Source: Proteobacteria bacterium UBA6920 (GTDB lineage Bacteria; Pseudomonadota; Gammaproteobacteria; SG8-11). Taken from it: DNA of 7,409 bases. Under the pieces are notes generated by a model. The model did not search any database. It had not been told where the DNA came from and worked only from the letters and a program-made list of their open reading frames with translations. The stretch lies in the NCBI GenBank assembly GCA_002448875.1, contig DKAS01000004.1, forward strand, positions 6,619-14,027, written 5' to 3'. The translations under genes and the position numbers were made by a program. Position 1 is the first letter of the stretch. Every line of letters begins with the position of its first letter. This document shows, piece by piece, positions 1 to 5,659 of this stretch.

Positions 1-1398
1 AGCGACGCGCTGGACGCGACCAGCCATCCCGCCGGCAGCGTGATCCCCAGAGGCACCGATATCTTCGCCGATCGCCAGACTGTTATCTGGAGCCTGCGCA
101 ATGCGCCGTATATCATCGAAGGCGGCATCACCGTCCAGCGCGGCTCCTCCCTGACCATAGAAGCCGGGGTGGTAGTCAAGCTTGGTCAATACGGCGCCAT
201 CAACGCCTACCGCGGCAGCAGCCTCGATATGGCGGGCGCCGCGCCGCCGCCGCAGCATGTGATCTTTACCTCGGTGCGCGACGACAGCATCAACGGCGAC
301 AGCAACGGCGATGGCGACGCCAGCGTGGCCAATGCCGGCGACTGGAGCAATGTCGGTTACACCGACGGCAGCAGTGGCAAACTACGGCACGTGGAAATGC
401 GCTATGGCGACAACGGCATGCTGGCCATCGCCGGCGCCGACAGCGCGGTCGATGTCGGTCACCTGCTGACAACCGCCAATGCGGGCTACGCCGTCAATAT
501 CCACAGCGGGGCCGCCGCCGTTTTCAGCGACATCACCATCGACAAGACCCGTTATCCGCTGGATACTCACGCCTTGCTCATCTCCTACGCCAGCCCGGTA
601 TTCAGCGGCAGCAATCGCATCGACAAAACCGGCAATATCAGCAGCGCGGGCATCAACGTCGGCGGCGACTCGGCGCCGACCCTGGAAAATTTCACCATCA
701 CCGGCGGCCAGTACGGCATGGTGTTGTATGGCGCGCGCGGCCGCTACCGCAACATCAGCATCAGCGACGTCAGCGCCGCCGGTGTTTACTTTTCCACCTA
801 TACGACCGCTGCCAGCGCGCCGGACGAATTCTCCAACATCAGCGTCAGCGGGGTAGCCAATAGCGGCCCGGCGCTGGCGATGGAAAACCAGGTGCTGCCG
901 GCGGGTGTGATCGGCGGTCTGGTGCTCGGCGCCGGGGTCAGCGATCGCTACGTGGCAATCGCCGGCAATTTGATCGCTGGCAATCACACCCTGGTCGCCG
1001 ATCCGCTGGCCAACGGCGGCAGCGTCTGGCTGCTGGACGGCATATTGAATCTCCTGCAGGGCGCCACCCTGAATGTGGACCCGGGGACCATCGTCAAACT
1101 CAACAATTCCGCCGCGCGCCTCAGCGCTGCCGCCGGCGCCACCCTCAACCTCAACGGCAACAGCGATTTTCCCGTGGTCTTCACTTCTTTCAAAGATGAT
1201 CTCTACGGCGGCGACAGCAATGGCGACGGCAACGCATCACAGCCGCAGGCCGGCAACTGGAACCAGATCAACTACGCCGCCGGCAGCAGCGGCGACCTGC
1301 AATGGGCGCGCCTGCGCTATGGACGCAATGGCGCCCTGGCTATCGACATCGATGCCGCTGTCACCCAGGCCAATGTTACGGTGGAATTTTCCAATTAA
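1..1398 (+). CDS. Surface/secreted parallel beta-helix protein with Ca-binding-type modules, 5' partial
   Basis: The frame is open from the first base of the window to a TAA at 1396-1398, so the start codon lies upstream; the in-frame GTG at 40 has no convincing ribosome binding site and is probably internal. The visible 465 residues are rich in G, A, N, S and D, with short alternating hydrophobic strands typical of right-handed parallel beta-helix repeat proteins of the cell surface or medium. Two copies of one module are present. Each runs from a strand ending in VVKL or IVKL, through FTS-x2-DD, a GDSNGDG loop resembling EF-hand/dockerin calcium loops, and G(D/N)W, to a final RYG-x-NG-x-LAI. 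The region between them is plain beta-helix. No catalytic motif is seen. A structural, adhesive or polysaccharide-binding role is inference. The protein stops only about a dozen residues after the second module, which may be a shortened end. The next gene converges on it. Confidence 0.8.
   Translation, partial: SDALDATSHPAGSVIPRGTDIFADRQTVIWSLRNAPYIIEGGITVQRGSSLTIEAGVVVKLGQYGAINAYRGSSLDMAGAAPPPQHVIFTSVRDDSINGDSNGDGDASVANAGDWSNVGYTDGSSGKLRHVEMRYGDNGMLAIAGADSAVDVGHLLTTANAGYAVNIHSGAAAVFSDITIDKTRYPLDTHALLISYASPVFSGSNRIDKTGNISSAGINVGGDSAPTLENFTITGGQYGMVLYGARGRYRNISISDVSAAGVYFSTYTTAASAPDEFSNISVSGVANSGPALAMENQVLPAGVIGGLVLGAGVSDRYVAIAGNLIAGNHTLVADPLANGGSVWLLDGILNLLQGATLNVDPGTIVKLNNSAARLSAAAGATLNLNGNSDFPVVFTSFKDDLYGGDSNGDGNASQPQAGNWNQINYAAGSSGDLQWARLRYGRNGALAIDIDAAVTQANVTVEFSN
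124..429 (+). repeat. Beta-helix/Ca-loop module, copy A (coding repeat)
   Basis: This is the first of two in-frame 306-bp coding copies. Shared landmarks in order are G-(S/A)-(S/T)-L, V/I-VKL, VFTS or IFTS, DD, GDSNGDG, G(D/N)W, GSSG and RYG-x-NG-x-LAI. The copies are diverged in nucleotide sequence but align with almost no gaps at protein level, so this is an old internal duplication. Confidence 0.7.
1039..1344 (+). repeat. Beta-helix/Ca-loop module, copy B (coding repeat)
   Basis: This is the second copy of the module at 124-429 and has the same 306-bp length. It keeps the GDSNGDG loop and RYG-x-NG-x-LAI, but has GNW where copy A has GDW. The coding sequence ends 54 bases after this copy, whereas copy A is followed by about 200 further residues of beta-helix. 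Confidence 0.7.
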
Positions 1399-1416
1399 CG
1401 GTGCGTACCGCGCACT

Positions 1417-1468
1417 CGCGCAGCCAAGGATCTTTAGATGATAGCGCGGTGTTTCCTGCGGCTGCGCG
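1417..1468. repeat. Imperfect inverted repeat between convergent genes
   Basis: CGCGCAGCC at 1417-1425 pairs perfectly with GGCTGCGCG at 1460-1468. Just inside, AGGA at 1427-1430 can pair with TCCT at 1454-1457, leaving a loop of 23 nt. It lies in the 135-bp gap between two convergent stop codons, where transcription from both sides would be expected to end. Neither side has a run of T, so it is not a standard intrinsic terminator. It may instead protect 3' ends or act with Rho. Confidence 0.45.
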
Positions 1469-1533
1469 GTATCGCCACGGGGTGCGTGCAACCACTCGAA
1501 GATGCTGGCGCGATGTGCCGCTGTTCGCGGGTC

Positions 1534-2271
1534 TCAGGGTGGGGACGGCAGCTCGCTGGCCGCGCCGCTCTGCCCGTAGGCCAGCAGCTCCGCCGTGTAC
1601 TTGCCTTCGCCGAGCAGGCGGACGATGCCGGTGACCGGCACCTCGGGATGAGTCCAGACCGTGGCGTCGCCATGATACCAGGCGAAATCGGCGGCGCCGT
1701 GGTACCGGAAGGCCAGGAGAAAACGACCGGCGGGCGCGGTGACATCTTCCTGCGCCAGATCGAGGCCGAGATAGAAATTCACCCTGCTGGCCTTGCCCAC
1801 TTCGGCGAACAGCGCTTTGGCATACTTGTGGCCGGGATCGGAAAAATCGGCAACGATGGCCGCGCCGTCGTCGATCCGCGTTACCATCACGGTCACCAGA
1901 TTCTTCGCCGCATCGGCGCTGTCGCGCCGCCCCGCCGGCGGCATGCTGCGGTAGCACAATTTCTGGGTGGTGCGCCCGTGATAGCCCTGTAAATCCGTCT
2001 CCAGCCAGATGCCGCACAGGGCTTCGCCGACCACGGACAATTTCAGATAGGCGCTTTCCCCATGATCATCGATGACGCGATAAGTCGCCCATTGTCCCAC
2101 GCGCCAGGGCGCCGGCTGCGCGCTTTCCGGTGCGGCGATCACCGCGTCGGCCGCCCCGTGGGAGCGCAGCAGCTGCTCTATGCGTTGCTCCGCGCGCGGC
2201 TCTCCAGCGGCACAGCCCTGCGTCAGCAGAACGATTATAAGCAATTGTAATTTGTATATTTTTCTTAACAC
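1534..2271 (-). CDS. Predicted lipoprotein of unknown function (245 aa)
   Basis: I do not recognise a family. The N-terminus (LRKIYK, then a run of hydrophobic residues, then LLTQGC with Cys20) looks like a lipoprotein signal, although Thr at -3 of the lipobox is weaker than the usual Leu or Val. The mature part begins with a charged helix (about residues 24-40). It continues with a W-R-V-G-Q-W-x-x-Y motif (about 56-64) and beta-rich sequence containing two cysteines, Cys86 and Cys106, which could form a disulfide in the periplasm. The start was set at GTG 2271 because GGGAGG lies 5 nt before it; the in-frame GTG at 2277 overlaps that Shine-Dalgarno sequence and is unlikely. The gene is divergent from the hypothetical gene at 2497 and convergent with the beta-helix gene. 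Envelope location is likely; function is open. Confidence 0.75.
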   Translation of the reverse strand: MLRKIYKLQLLIIVLLTQGCAAGEPRAEQRIEQLLRSHGAADAVIAAPESAQPAPWRVGQWATYRVIDDHGESAYLKLSVVGEALCGIWLETDLQGYHGRTTQKLCYRSMPPAGRRDSADAAKNLVTVMVTRIDDGAAIVADFSDPGHKYAKALFAEVGKASRVNFYLGLDLAQEDVTAPAGRFLLAFRYHGAADFAWYHGDATVWTHPEVPVTGIVRLLGEGKYTAELLAYGQSGAASELPSPP

Positions 2272-2276
2272 CCCCA

Positions 2277-2282
2277 CCTCCC
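2277..2282 (-). promoter_or_regulatory. Ribosome binding site GGGAGG deciding the GTG start
   Basis: On the minus strand GGGAGG is followed by TGGGG and then GTG at 2271-2269, a 5-nt spacing. The upstream GTG at 2277-2275 shares a base with this site, so the site decides for the inner start. Confidence 0.6.
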
Positions 2283-2350
2283 GGACAAGCCTCCGCCGAC
2301 GCCGTTGGCCCGCGGTTTATGGCGAAATGACGCATATTCTTATATCAAAT

Positions 2351-2378
2351 CGCCGGCGCCGGCGCACCATCGCCGGCG
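2351..2378. repeat. GC-rich palindrome with repeated arm
   Basis: CGCCGGCGCCGGCG at 2351-2364 is a perfect 14-base palindrome, and the self-complementary octamer CGCCGGCG recurs at 2371-2378. The two octamers (2351-2358 and 2371-2378) can also pair with each other around a 12-nt loop. The element sits in the divergent promoter region rather than at a gene end. Confidence 0.5.
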
Positions 2379-2496
2379 GACGCGATTATTTCGGTGAACA
2401 ATATCACTCCTTGCACTGAATTTTCACCTTGTTGCTAATACCCGCCAGGCACCGTCCGACATTAAGCGGGACGGAACCGCGAATCGCTTTGCTTTT

Positions 2497-2973
2497 ATGA
2501 AGTCAGCAGAAGAATTGTTAAACAGTGACCTAACACCGATGCAGCGGCAATTGTCCCTGGTGGCGAAAACGCTGGGCCAGTTGCTGGAACACCCGGACCT
2601 GGGCGAAATCTTCGCTTATCTGGACACCGTATCGTCGGTCACCATCGGCCGCTGCGCCAAACGCAGGCACGGCGCGCAAACCGTTGATATTCTGTTTTCC
2701 ATCAGCTACGCCAGAAAGCCTTCTTTTTCCCAGTTCGTCGAGCGTGTCAATCTGGTGGTCGCCGCCTTGCGCAACAACACCCCGGCGATCGCCTGCAGCA
2801 CGGACACCCGGACCCGCAATCTGCATTTGATGATCGACGACCCGCACAGCGCCCAGTTGCCGCCGGCCAGCGGCTACGACTTCGTCACCCCCACCATCAT
2901 CCTCGACGAAGGCACGAATTATCTGATGATAGAGTTGACCTTTCCCCAGACTTACCTGCGCGCGGTTTCCTGA
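2497..2973 (+). CDS. Hypothetical cytoplasmic protein (158 aa)
   Basis: I do not recognise this protein. It has no signal peptide and no membrane segment. The N-terminal third is helical and acidic to mixed (KSAEELLNSDLTPMQRQL onwards, to about residue 45). It is followed by alternating strand and helix with a basic patch CAKRRHG (about 53-59), the strand VDILFSI, a helix FSQFVERVNLVVAAL, and a C-terminal strand-rich part ending in TYLRAVS. The start ATG 2497 is the first in frame but lacks a Shine-Dalgarno sequence, so translation may be weak or the start misjudged. Codon use looks like that of its neighbours. It is a stand-alone gene, divergent from the lipoprotein on its left and convergent with the cysteine-rich lipoprotein on its right. 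Confidence 0.7.
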   Translation: MKSAEELLNSDLTPMQRQLSLVAKTLGQLLEHPDLGEIFAYLDTVSSVTIGRCAKRRHGAQTVDILFSISYARKPSFSQFVERVNLVVAALRNNTPAIACSTDTRTRNLHLMIDDPHSAQLPPASGYDFVTPTIILDEGTNYLMIELTFPQTYLRAVS

Positions 2974-2984
2974 AAACACCGCCT

Positions 2985-2999
2985 GCGGGCAACGCCCGC
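2985..2999. terminator. Short hairpin between convergent genes, possible bidirectional terminator
   Basis: GCGGGC, loop AAC, GCCCGC forms a perfect 6-bp stem in the 29-bp gap between the stop at 2973 and the opposing stop at 3003. On the minus strand a TTTT tract follows about nine bases after the stem; on the plus strand no T run follows. Position and symmetry suggest termination for both genes, but the weak U tract keeps confidence moderate. Confidence 0.45.
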
Positions 3000-3002
3000 C
3001 CC

Positions 3003-3701
3003 TCAGGGGAAAATCAGGTAGGGATGCTGGTGGATCGCCGGATAGATCCTGACGATGATCTGGCCGGTTTGCTCGCCAAACCGGGAATCGATACTGGTCG
3101 GCGTACTGTAGCCCATGAACAGGGTGTTGCCCTGTACGCCGGTATAGTTTTCCTCATAGACCACATCCAGGCAGTTGCAATTGCGCGGACAGTCGGCGTA
3201 TTTCTTATTGTTACACCAGTAGGTCTGAGTGAAACGGGAATTGGGGTGCGCCGCCGCGGCGTCCTGCAGGGTCATGCCTTCGACCAGCCGGCTGTGGAGT
3301 ATGGCGTCATCGATCACCGCATCCGGAATATTGTGCATTCTCTGATTGTAGTTCACGTTGTTGCGCCGTTGCGCCAGATAGGCATAGCGGGGATTGCGGT
3401 CGGGCTCCACACTGCTCACCGTAAACAGCTCACCCGCGGCCTCCAGGGTGATGGTATTGCCCGCATAGCCGAACAACTTGAGCTGGCAATGCGAACAGGC
3501 GGCGTCGCAGACGCCGACTTCCCGGCCGTCGCAATAGTGGCGCCGGAAGACATCGCCGTCGTAACCCGCCGCCACCAGCCGCTGCGTGATCTGCGGCTGC
3601 GTCAGCTGCTCGCCGACGGCAAATTCCGGCACCTCCATGACCTCGATCATGCCGCAGCCGGCAACCTGCAACGCAAGCAACAACAACAACAGCGGCCTCA
3701 T
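3003..3701 (-). CDS. Cysteine-rich predicted lipoprotein with two tetra-Cys modules (232 aa)
   Basis: The start ATG 3701 is chosen because GGAGG lies 5 nt upstream and because it begins a classic lipoprotein signal: MRP, six Leu, then LQVAGC with Cys16. The frame stays open further upstream (to 3959) without signal-like sequence. The mature protein has two similar modules. The first has Cys57, 65, 69, 72 (C-x7-C-x3-C-x2-C). The second has Cys163, 171, 175, 177 (C-x7-C-x3-C-x1-C). Each follows an aromatic residue (Y or W) and precedes a strand and a GNT motif (82-84 and 191-193). This suggests internal duplication, with either two disulfides per module or metal binding. No CxxCH haem motif is present. 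The protein probably sits in the outer membrane facing the periplasm. It lies 103 bp downstream of another lipoprotein gene on the same strand, likely one operon. I do not recognise the family. Confidence 0.78.
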   Translation of the reverse strand: MRPLLLLLLALQVAGCGMIEVMEVPEFAVGEQLTQPQITQRLVAAGYDGDVFRRHYCDGREVGVCDAACSHCQLKLFGYAGNTITLEAAGELFTVSSVEPDRNPRYAYLAQRRNNVNYNQRMHNIPDAVIDDAILHSRLVEGMTLQDAAAAHPNSRFTQTYWCNNKKYADCPRNCNCLDVVYEENYTGVQGNTLFMGYSTPTSIDSRFGEQTGQIIVRIYPAIHQHPYLIFP

Positions 3702-3804
3702 CCATTCCTCCGAATAGCGCCCCATTCCAACGACCGCCACCGGCAAACCGTTCGGCCGGGCAGGCCCGCGGCACGATTCGGGGACGACCGCACCCGCCCC
3801 GTTG

Positions 3805-4293
3805 TCACTGCAGGGCAAATGCATTGAACACGCCGTCCGCGGCGGAACACCCGGAGGCATTACAGATCCGCCAGCGTTTCGGATAACCATAACGTTCATC
3901 GTATTCGACTTCCACGCCATTGCCACTGAGCAGCGTTTCCCGCAGCAGCGAGAACACATCGTCGATCATCAAGGTGTTTTCCAGATCCGCCCCGCTCATG
4001 GCCTCACCGAACTGGCTGCTGCTGTAGTCATAACCGCTGGCGACGCGGCCATCAATAACTTCCAGTATTTTATAACGGGATTCGCAGCCAGTATTGCCGG
4101 TGCAGCCGGAGCGCAGGTTATAGGCTGAAAGCGCGGAAGCTTCCCACTTGTCCAGACCGGCATCCAGCAAGGCCAGCTCACCGGCCAGCGCGGGCCGGAA
4201 CTTGTCCGTGGCATCGTCCATACAGGCCGCCAGCAGCAGACTCAGCCAGAGAAGCGGCAGGAAAGTCTTCGCACCCATAGCTTTATAATTCAT
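3805..4293 (-). CDS. DUF6174-like predicted lipoprotein (162 aa)
   Basis: The N-terminus has a basic start, a hydrophobic core and the lipobox LLAAC with Cys24, so lipid anchoring is well supported. Met at +2 favours the outer membrane. The mature part shows the pattern I associate with DUF6174: W50 and Y58 followed by a cysteine pair (Cys64, Cys70), a strand ending in V-I-D-G-R-V (79-84), a DDVF-S-LL helix (111-117), and then V-E-V-E-Y-D-x2-Y-G-Y-P (127-138), with Cys144 and Cys149 near the C-terminus. The family has no assigned function that I know of, and the assignment is from memory of its motif. The four cysteines could form two disulfides. ATG 4293 has AAGG directly against it with no spacing, so translation may depend on the overlapping leader ORF; ATG 4278 is an alternative start. 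The gene precedes the cysteine-rich lipoprotein on the same strand. Confidence 0.75.
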   Translation of the reverse strand: MNYKAMGAKTFLPLLWLSLLLAACMDDATDKFRPALAGELALLDAGLDKWEASALSAYNLRSGCTGNTGCESRYKILEVIDGRVASGYDYSSSQFGEAMSGADLENTLMIDDVFSLLRETLLSGNGVEVEYDERYGYPKRWRICNASGCSAADGVFNAFALQ

Positions 4294-4315
4294 CCTTGTT
4301 GCGCGCCACCACCAT
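4283..4315 (-). CDS. Putative 10-aa leader peptide overlapping the lipoprotein start
   Basis: ATG 4315 is preceded by GGAGG at a 3-nt spacing, a stronger Shine-Dalgarno signal than that of the lipoprotein gene. It opens MVVARNKDEL and stops at TAA 4285-4283, overlapping the lipoprotein start codon (4293-4291) in another frame. Such an arrangement allows translational coupling. A -10-like TATTAT at 4418-4413 lies about 100 nt upstream, with a poor -35. The peptide may be only a ribosome loading site. Expression is not shown by sequence alone. Confidence 0.3.
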   Translation of the reverse strand: MVVARNKDEL

Positions 4316-4454
4316 GGTCCTCCGCAATCCCGCGGGCCACTGGGGGTAGGTCGAAAACGCCGCCCGCACCGTCGGGGCATCCGGGCGCTGCCACGGTCGC
4401 GGGCTGCGCACCATAATAACGAAAATCACCCGCGGCTGGCGAGCCGGTGTGCGG

Positions 4455-4497
4455 AAAAAAGAAACGCCCGCACCGGCAGGGCGCTGCCAGCGCGGGG
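4455..4497 (-). terminator. Intrinsic terminator after the substrate-binding protein gene
   Basis: Read on the minus strand, the stem CCCGC (4496-4492) pairs with GCGGG (4471-4467), and inside it GGCAG (4488-4484) pairs with CTGCC (4479-4475) around a 4-nt loop. This is followed by CG-TTTC-TTTTTT. It lies about 65 nt beyond the TAA at 4563. The long U tract makes it the best terminator in the window. It isolates the binding protein from the lipoprotein operon, which must then have its own promoter in 4294-4450. Confidence 0.75.
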
Positions 4498-4562
4498 TTT
4501 ATTCCTTTAAATAAAAAAGTGATTGCGGTATCGACGGACGAGTGATAGCGCGGCAGGCTCGC

Positions 4563-5384
4563 TTACTTCCAGCCCCAGACCGCCTCCTCCAGCAGCTTTT
4601 CCACGCCATCATAGATGCCGTTTTCCGCCAGCTGGAAATTAGGCGCTTCTTTACTGTACTGGACCAGCAGCTTCTGCGCCGCGGTAGAGCCTTCCTTGCT
4701 CAGCAGATTGGTACGCAGCAAGGCCTGCATCTCGGGGCTGACCCGCTTCGACACGGTGATGGTCTGGTTGGGCAGGGGATGGCTGGTATAAACCACCTTC
4801 AGCCGGGCGCGCTCCTCGTCTTTTATTTTCTTGAAATAAAACTGGTCGCGCAGCAGCATGGCGTCACATTCATGTGCTTTAAAAGCGGTGTAAACGCTGT
4901 TCATGTCACCGGTGATTTCCTTGACTACCGGCGGTGTGGCGACGAATTCGGCAAGAAAGACCACCATCCCAAGATTGGGGGACGGCAGACCGCAGGTTTT
5001 CCTGGCGCGCAAACTGCGCAGGTTCTTGATATTGGTCTTGTCCGCCCAGGTGACGACCACAAAGCCCAGATCGCTGGGAATTTTCACCAGCGCCTCATGC
5101 CCCAGATGCTTGATACGCCAGGCGGCGAAGTGCGGACCGTCGAAAACGATATCGTATTTATCGTGCCGCATCCCTGCAGAATACACTTCCCAGTCGTCCT
5201 GATGCAGGTAAGTAACTTTCTCACCGGTCTTTTCGCTCAAATATTTGGCGATCGGTTCAAAAACCAGATCGTCCTGTTCGGCGGTGCCGCGCGGCGGCGC
5301 GGTCATGATCAAATCGGCCTGCACCGAGGTGGCAAGCAGAATTCCCGTCAACGATATCAGCCTGGTCAGCCACTTCTTATCCAT
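4563..5384 (-). CDS. PhnD-like periplasmic substrate-binding protein (273 aa)
   Basis: It begins with a cleavable signal peptide (MDKKW, hydrophobic core, cleavage likely after VQA at residue 23). The mature protein matches the phosphate/phosphite/phosphonate-binding pattern (PF12974 type): FEPIAKYLSEKTGEKV (42-57), an aromatic-acidic stretch with W65 and Y68, then D-K-Y-D-I-V-F-D-G-P-H (75-85), an LGFVVVTW strand (106-113), LPSPNLG (133-139) and AHECDAMLLRD (170-180). Cys131 and Cys173 could form a disulfide. Such proteins deliver a small ligand to an ABC importer or act as periplasmic sensors; the ligand cannot be told from the sequence. No permease or ATPase gene is adjacent, so it is an orphan here. 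The start ATG 5384 has AAGGGG about 9 nt upstream. It appears monocistronic: its own promoter region upstream and a terminator downstream. Confidence 0.88.
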   Translation of the reverse strand: MDKKWLTRLISLTGILLATSVQADLIMTAPPRGTAEQDDLVFEPIAKYLSEKTGEKVTYLHQDDWEVYSAGMRHDKYDIVFDGPHFAAWRIKHLGHEALVKIPSDLGFVVVTWADKTNIKNLRSLRARKTCGLPSPNLGMVVFLAEFVATPPVVKEITGDMNSVYTAFKAHECDAMLLRDQFYFKKIKDEERARLKVVYTSHPLPNQTITVSKRVSPEMQALLRTNLLSKEGSTAAQKLLVQYSKEAPNFQLAENGIYDGVEKLLEEAVWGWK

Positions 5385-5453
5385 AAACGTCTACCCCTTA
5401 TGCAATCATTAGTAGTTTCGCCGTTGTTTTGCCCGCCGAGCACCGGGGCCGCC

Positions 5454-5521
5454 GCAAGCGCGGCTTGCCACCGTGCCTCGCATAAGCAGGGACTCACGGC
5501 AGCCACGATCTGCTCGTGGCT
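5454..5521 (-). promoter_or_regulatory. Hairpin-rich 5' leader of the binding protein gene
   Basis: Three successive stems lie in the predicted untranslated leader. The first is a perfect 8-bp stem, AGCCACGA/TCGTGGCT at 5521-5514 and 5508-5501, with a 5-nt loop. The second is CCGTG/CACGG at 5499-5495 and 5475-5471, with an inner 3-bp extension. The third is a 6-bp stem, GCAAGC/GCTTGC at 5468-5463 and 5459-5454, with a 3-nt loop. I do not recognise a known riboswitch class. Regulatory function is inference. Confidence 0.4.
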
Positions 5522-5538
5522 CGCCGAGCTCGGTCAGC

Positions 5539-5588
5539 GTATCCATAATATAAAAGGCGATATTGAGGTAACTGTGACTCAGGTCACA
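5539..5588 (-). promoter_or_regulatory. CRP/Vfr-type class II promoter of the binding protein gene
   Basis: Positions 5573-5588 read TGTGACTCAGGTCACA, a perfect match to the CRP/Vfr consensus TGTGA-N6-TCACA, with the flanking bases extending the palindrome to 6-bp arms. On the minus strand a -10-like TATTAT (5550-5545) or overlapping TATATT (5552-5547) follows, each 5 of 6 to consensus. This puts the start near 5538-5540 and the operator centre at about -40.5 to -42.5, the classic class II activation position. The -35 region is poor, as expected for an activator-dependent promoter. The leader to ATG 5384 would be about 155 nt. Confidence 0.65.
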
Positions 5589-5659
5589 AAATAGATGAGT
5601 GTTTCACAAGGTTAATTAGCCGCCCCTTCCACCGATACGATCGCCACCCGGCTGGCAGA

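Larger units (their letters stand above)
2272..2496. promoter_or_regulatory. Divergent promoter region (approximate)
   Basis: This gap separates two divergent genes and is richer in A/T than its surroundings, apart from one GC block at 2351-2378. For the leftward gene, a -10-like TATAAG lies at 2344-2339 (minus strand) and would give a leader of about 60 nt; its -35 is poor. For the rightward gene, TTGCAC near 2412 and a weak TAATAC about 19 nt downstream are the best guess. No clear Shine-Dalgarno sequence precedes ATG 2497. These promoter placements are only suggestions. Confidence 0.3.

Noticed and set aside
382..987. 201-codon minus-strand open frame opposite the beta-helix gene
   Set aside because: It is low-complexity Ala/Gly/Asp-rich shadow coding; the plus strand has clear internal module repeats.
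2344..2348. FNR/ANR half-site TTGAT on the minus strand
   Set aside because: There is no ATCAA partner at the required four-base spacing.
3024..3827. 267-codon plus-strand open frame opposite the cysteine-rich lipoprotein
   Set aside because: The minus strand has a good ribosome binding site, lipobox and patterned cysteines; the plus frame has none and runs across the intergenic gap.
3702..3959. N-terminal extension of the cysteine-rich lipoprotein to 3959
   Set aside because: It would bury the lipoprotein signal 86 residues inside the protein and overlap the end of the upstream gene; ATG 3701 has GGAGG at proper spacing.
4283..4315. KDEL ending of the leader peptide as an ER-retention signal
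   Set aside because: It has no meaning in a bacterium; chance identity in a ten-residue peptide.
4294..4380. N-terminal extension of the DUF6174-like lipoprotein to 4380
   Set aside because: The added residues are Arg/Trp/Pro-rich and would displace the signal peptide from the N-terminus.
5385..5538. Known riboswitch (cyclic di-GMP or molybdenum cofactor class) in the leader
   Set aside because: I could not match the conserved core sequences of either class; only generic hairpins are visible.
4542..5594. 350-codon open frame on the plus strand opposite the binding protein gene
   Set aside because: It is antisense to a clear PhnD-like protein with signal peptide, has no recognisable domain, and arises from high GC codon bias.
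5589..5659. Intrinsic terminator for the kinase gene just after its stop
   Set aside because: Only a 4-bp stem (GCCA/TGGC at 5643-5656) overlapping the stop region and no following U tract were found.
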